Shown one piece after another: positions 63,822 through 64,000 of a stretch of DNA of 64,000 nt. Numbering within the stretch: the stretch's first letter is position 1; every line of letters starts with the position of its first letter. Source of the stretch: Endozoicomonas sp965261315 (GTDB taxonomy: Bacteria > Pseudomonadota > Gammaproteobacteria > Pseudomonadales > Endozoicomonadaceae); assembly GCA_965261315.1 (NCBI GenBank), contig CBDHDM010000017.1:51967-115966 (forward strand), in the 5' to 3' direction. The notes beneath the pieces were generated by a model. The model searched no databases and was not told the origin of the DNA. It saw nothing but the letters and a program-made list of their open reading frames with translations. Made by a program: the position numbers and the translations under genes.

Positions 63822-64000
63822 ATGAGTGTAAAAACTGAATCGGTCTACACCGGTGAATTTCTGGTGTCTGAAGGAAATAACAGCATCAGCCGTGAGCAGG
63901 TGTCGTTTGCTGCAAGTCTGACCATGCTGCCTGGCACTGTAGTCGGCAAGGCTTCTGCTGATGGTGTCTACAGTCCTCTCGATCCGTCCGCTGTGGATGG
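63822..64000 (+). CDS. Phage head decoration protein, partial
   Basis: From the ATG at 63822 (AAAAAGGACG upstream) an open frame runs off the window: MSVKTESVYTGEFLVSEGN, then SREQVSFAASLTMLPGTVVG and DGVYSPLDPSAVDG. This matches the start of gpD-like decoration proteins in content and in its place after the protease. Confidence 0.75.
   Translation, partial: MSVKTESVYTGEFLVSEGNNSISREQVSFAASLTMLPGTVVGKASADGVYSPLDPSAVD

Overview
The window is chromosomal DNA of a gammaproteobacterium, most likely a host-associated member of the Oceanospirillales (Endozoicomonas-like). This is inferred from gene content and order, not from a search. Many blocks have the order known from Pseudomonas and relatives: metK/ArsR-methyltransferase/tkt/epd/pgk, sahH-metF, the pil-chp cluster, hslO-pckA-tex, algQ-PPIase-algP-ABC-F, and metX-metW-DUF4426-rdgB-hemW. 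Set into this housekeeping frame are genes typical of bacteria living in animal cells: an ATP/ADP translocase, a eukaryote-like protein kinase, and two large unrecognised effector-like proteins. There are also many insertion-sequence remnants.

Layout. 1-2.7 kb: a broken transposase tail, a small unknown ORF, a frameshifted nfo translationally coupled to a SufR-like Fe-S regulator, and a VOC-fold remnant. 2.7-5.7 kb: alpha/beta hydrolase, a frameshifted rfaH, and pgk. 6-9 kb: accessory DNA inside the glycolytic cluster (truncated transposase, kinase broken by two frameshifts). 9-14.2 kb: epd, a Bcr/CflA exporter, and tkt with one frameshift. 14.6-16.1 kb: ATP/ADP translocase. 16.3-21.9 kb: the SAM cycle (ArsR-methyltransferase regulator, metK, sahH, metF) plus rsmE. 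The regulator and sahH share a matching promoter architecture with a TTGATATAG site; sahH carries a perfect palindrome beside it. 22-24.3 kb: a DUF3332 lipoprotein and an unknown 543-residue protein. 24.3-34.9 kb: a Pil-Chp chemosensory operon for type IV pili (pilG, pilH, pilI, pilJ, chpA, chpC) without the adaptation enzymes pilK and chpB. 35-39.6 kb: a TolC-family protein and a 1002-residue unknown protein. 39.8-47.3 kb: hslO, pckA, tex, gshA. 47.7-52.2 kb: algQ/rsd, FKBP isomerase, algP-like lysine-rich protein, yheS-type ABC-F, small coiled-coil protein. 52.5-57.2 kb: small unknown ORF, metX, metW, DUF4426, rdgB, hemW. 57.2-60.5 kb: nested insertion sequences (IS21, IS4-like, IS66-like, ISKra4-like). 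60.5-64 kb: the head module of a lambda-like prophage (terminase, gpW, portal, ClpP-like protease, decoration protein), running off the right edge.

Working together: pgk, epd and tkt serve central carbon metabolism. metK, sahH and metF make and recycle SAM, and metX/metW feed methionine synthesis. The Pil-Chp genes would steer twitching. The translocase, the kinase and the large unknown proteins are candidates for host interaction, but that role is inference.

Several otherwise well conserved genes (nfo, rfaH, tkt, pilJ, kinase, portal) are broken by single-base indels, most of them single extra bases and often next to short homopolymers. Either the assembly has indel errors or gene decay is under way; the sequence alone cannot decide. 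In those entries the coordinates cover the reconstructed gene.
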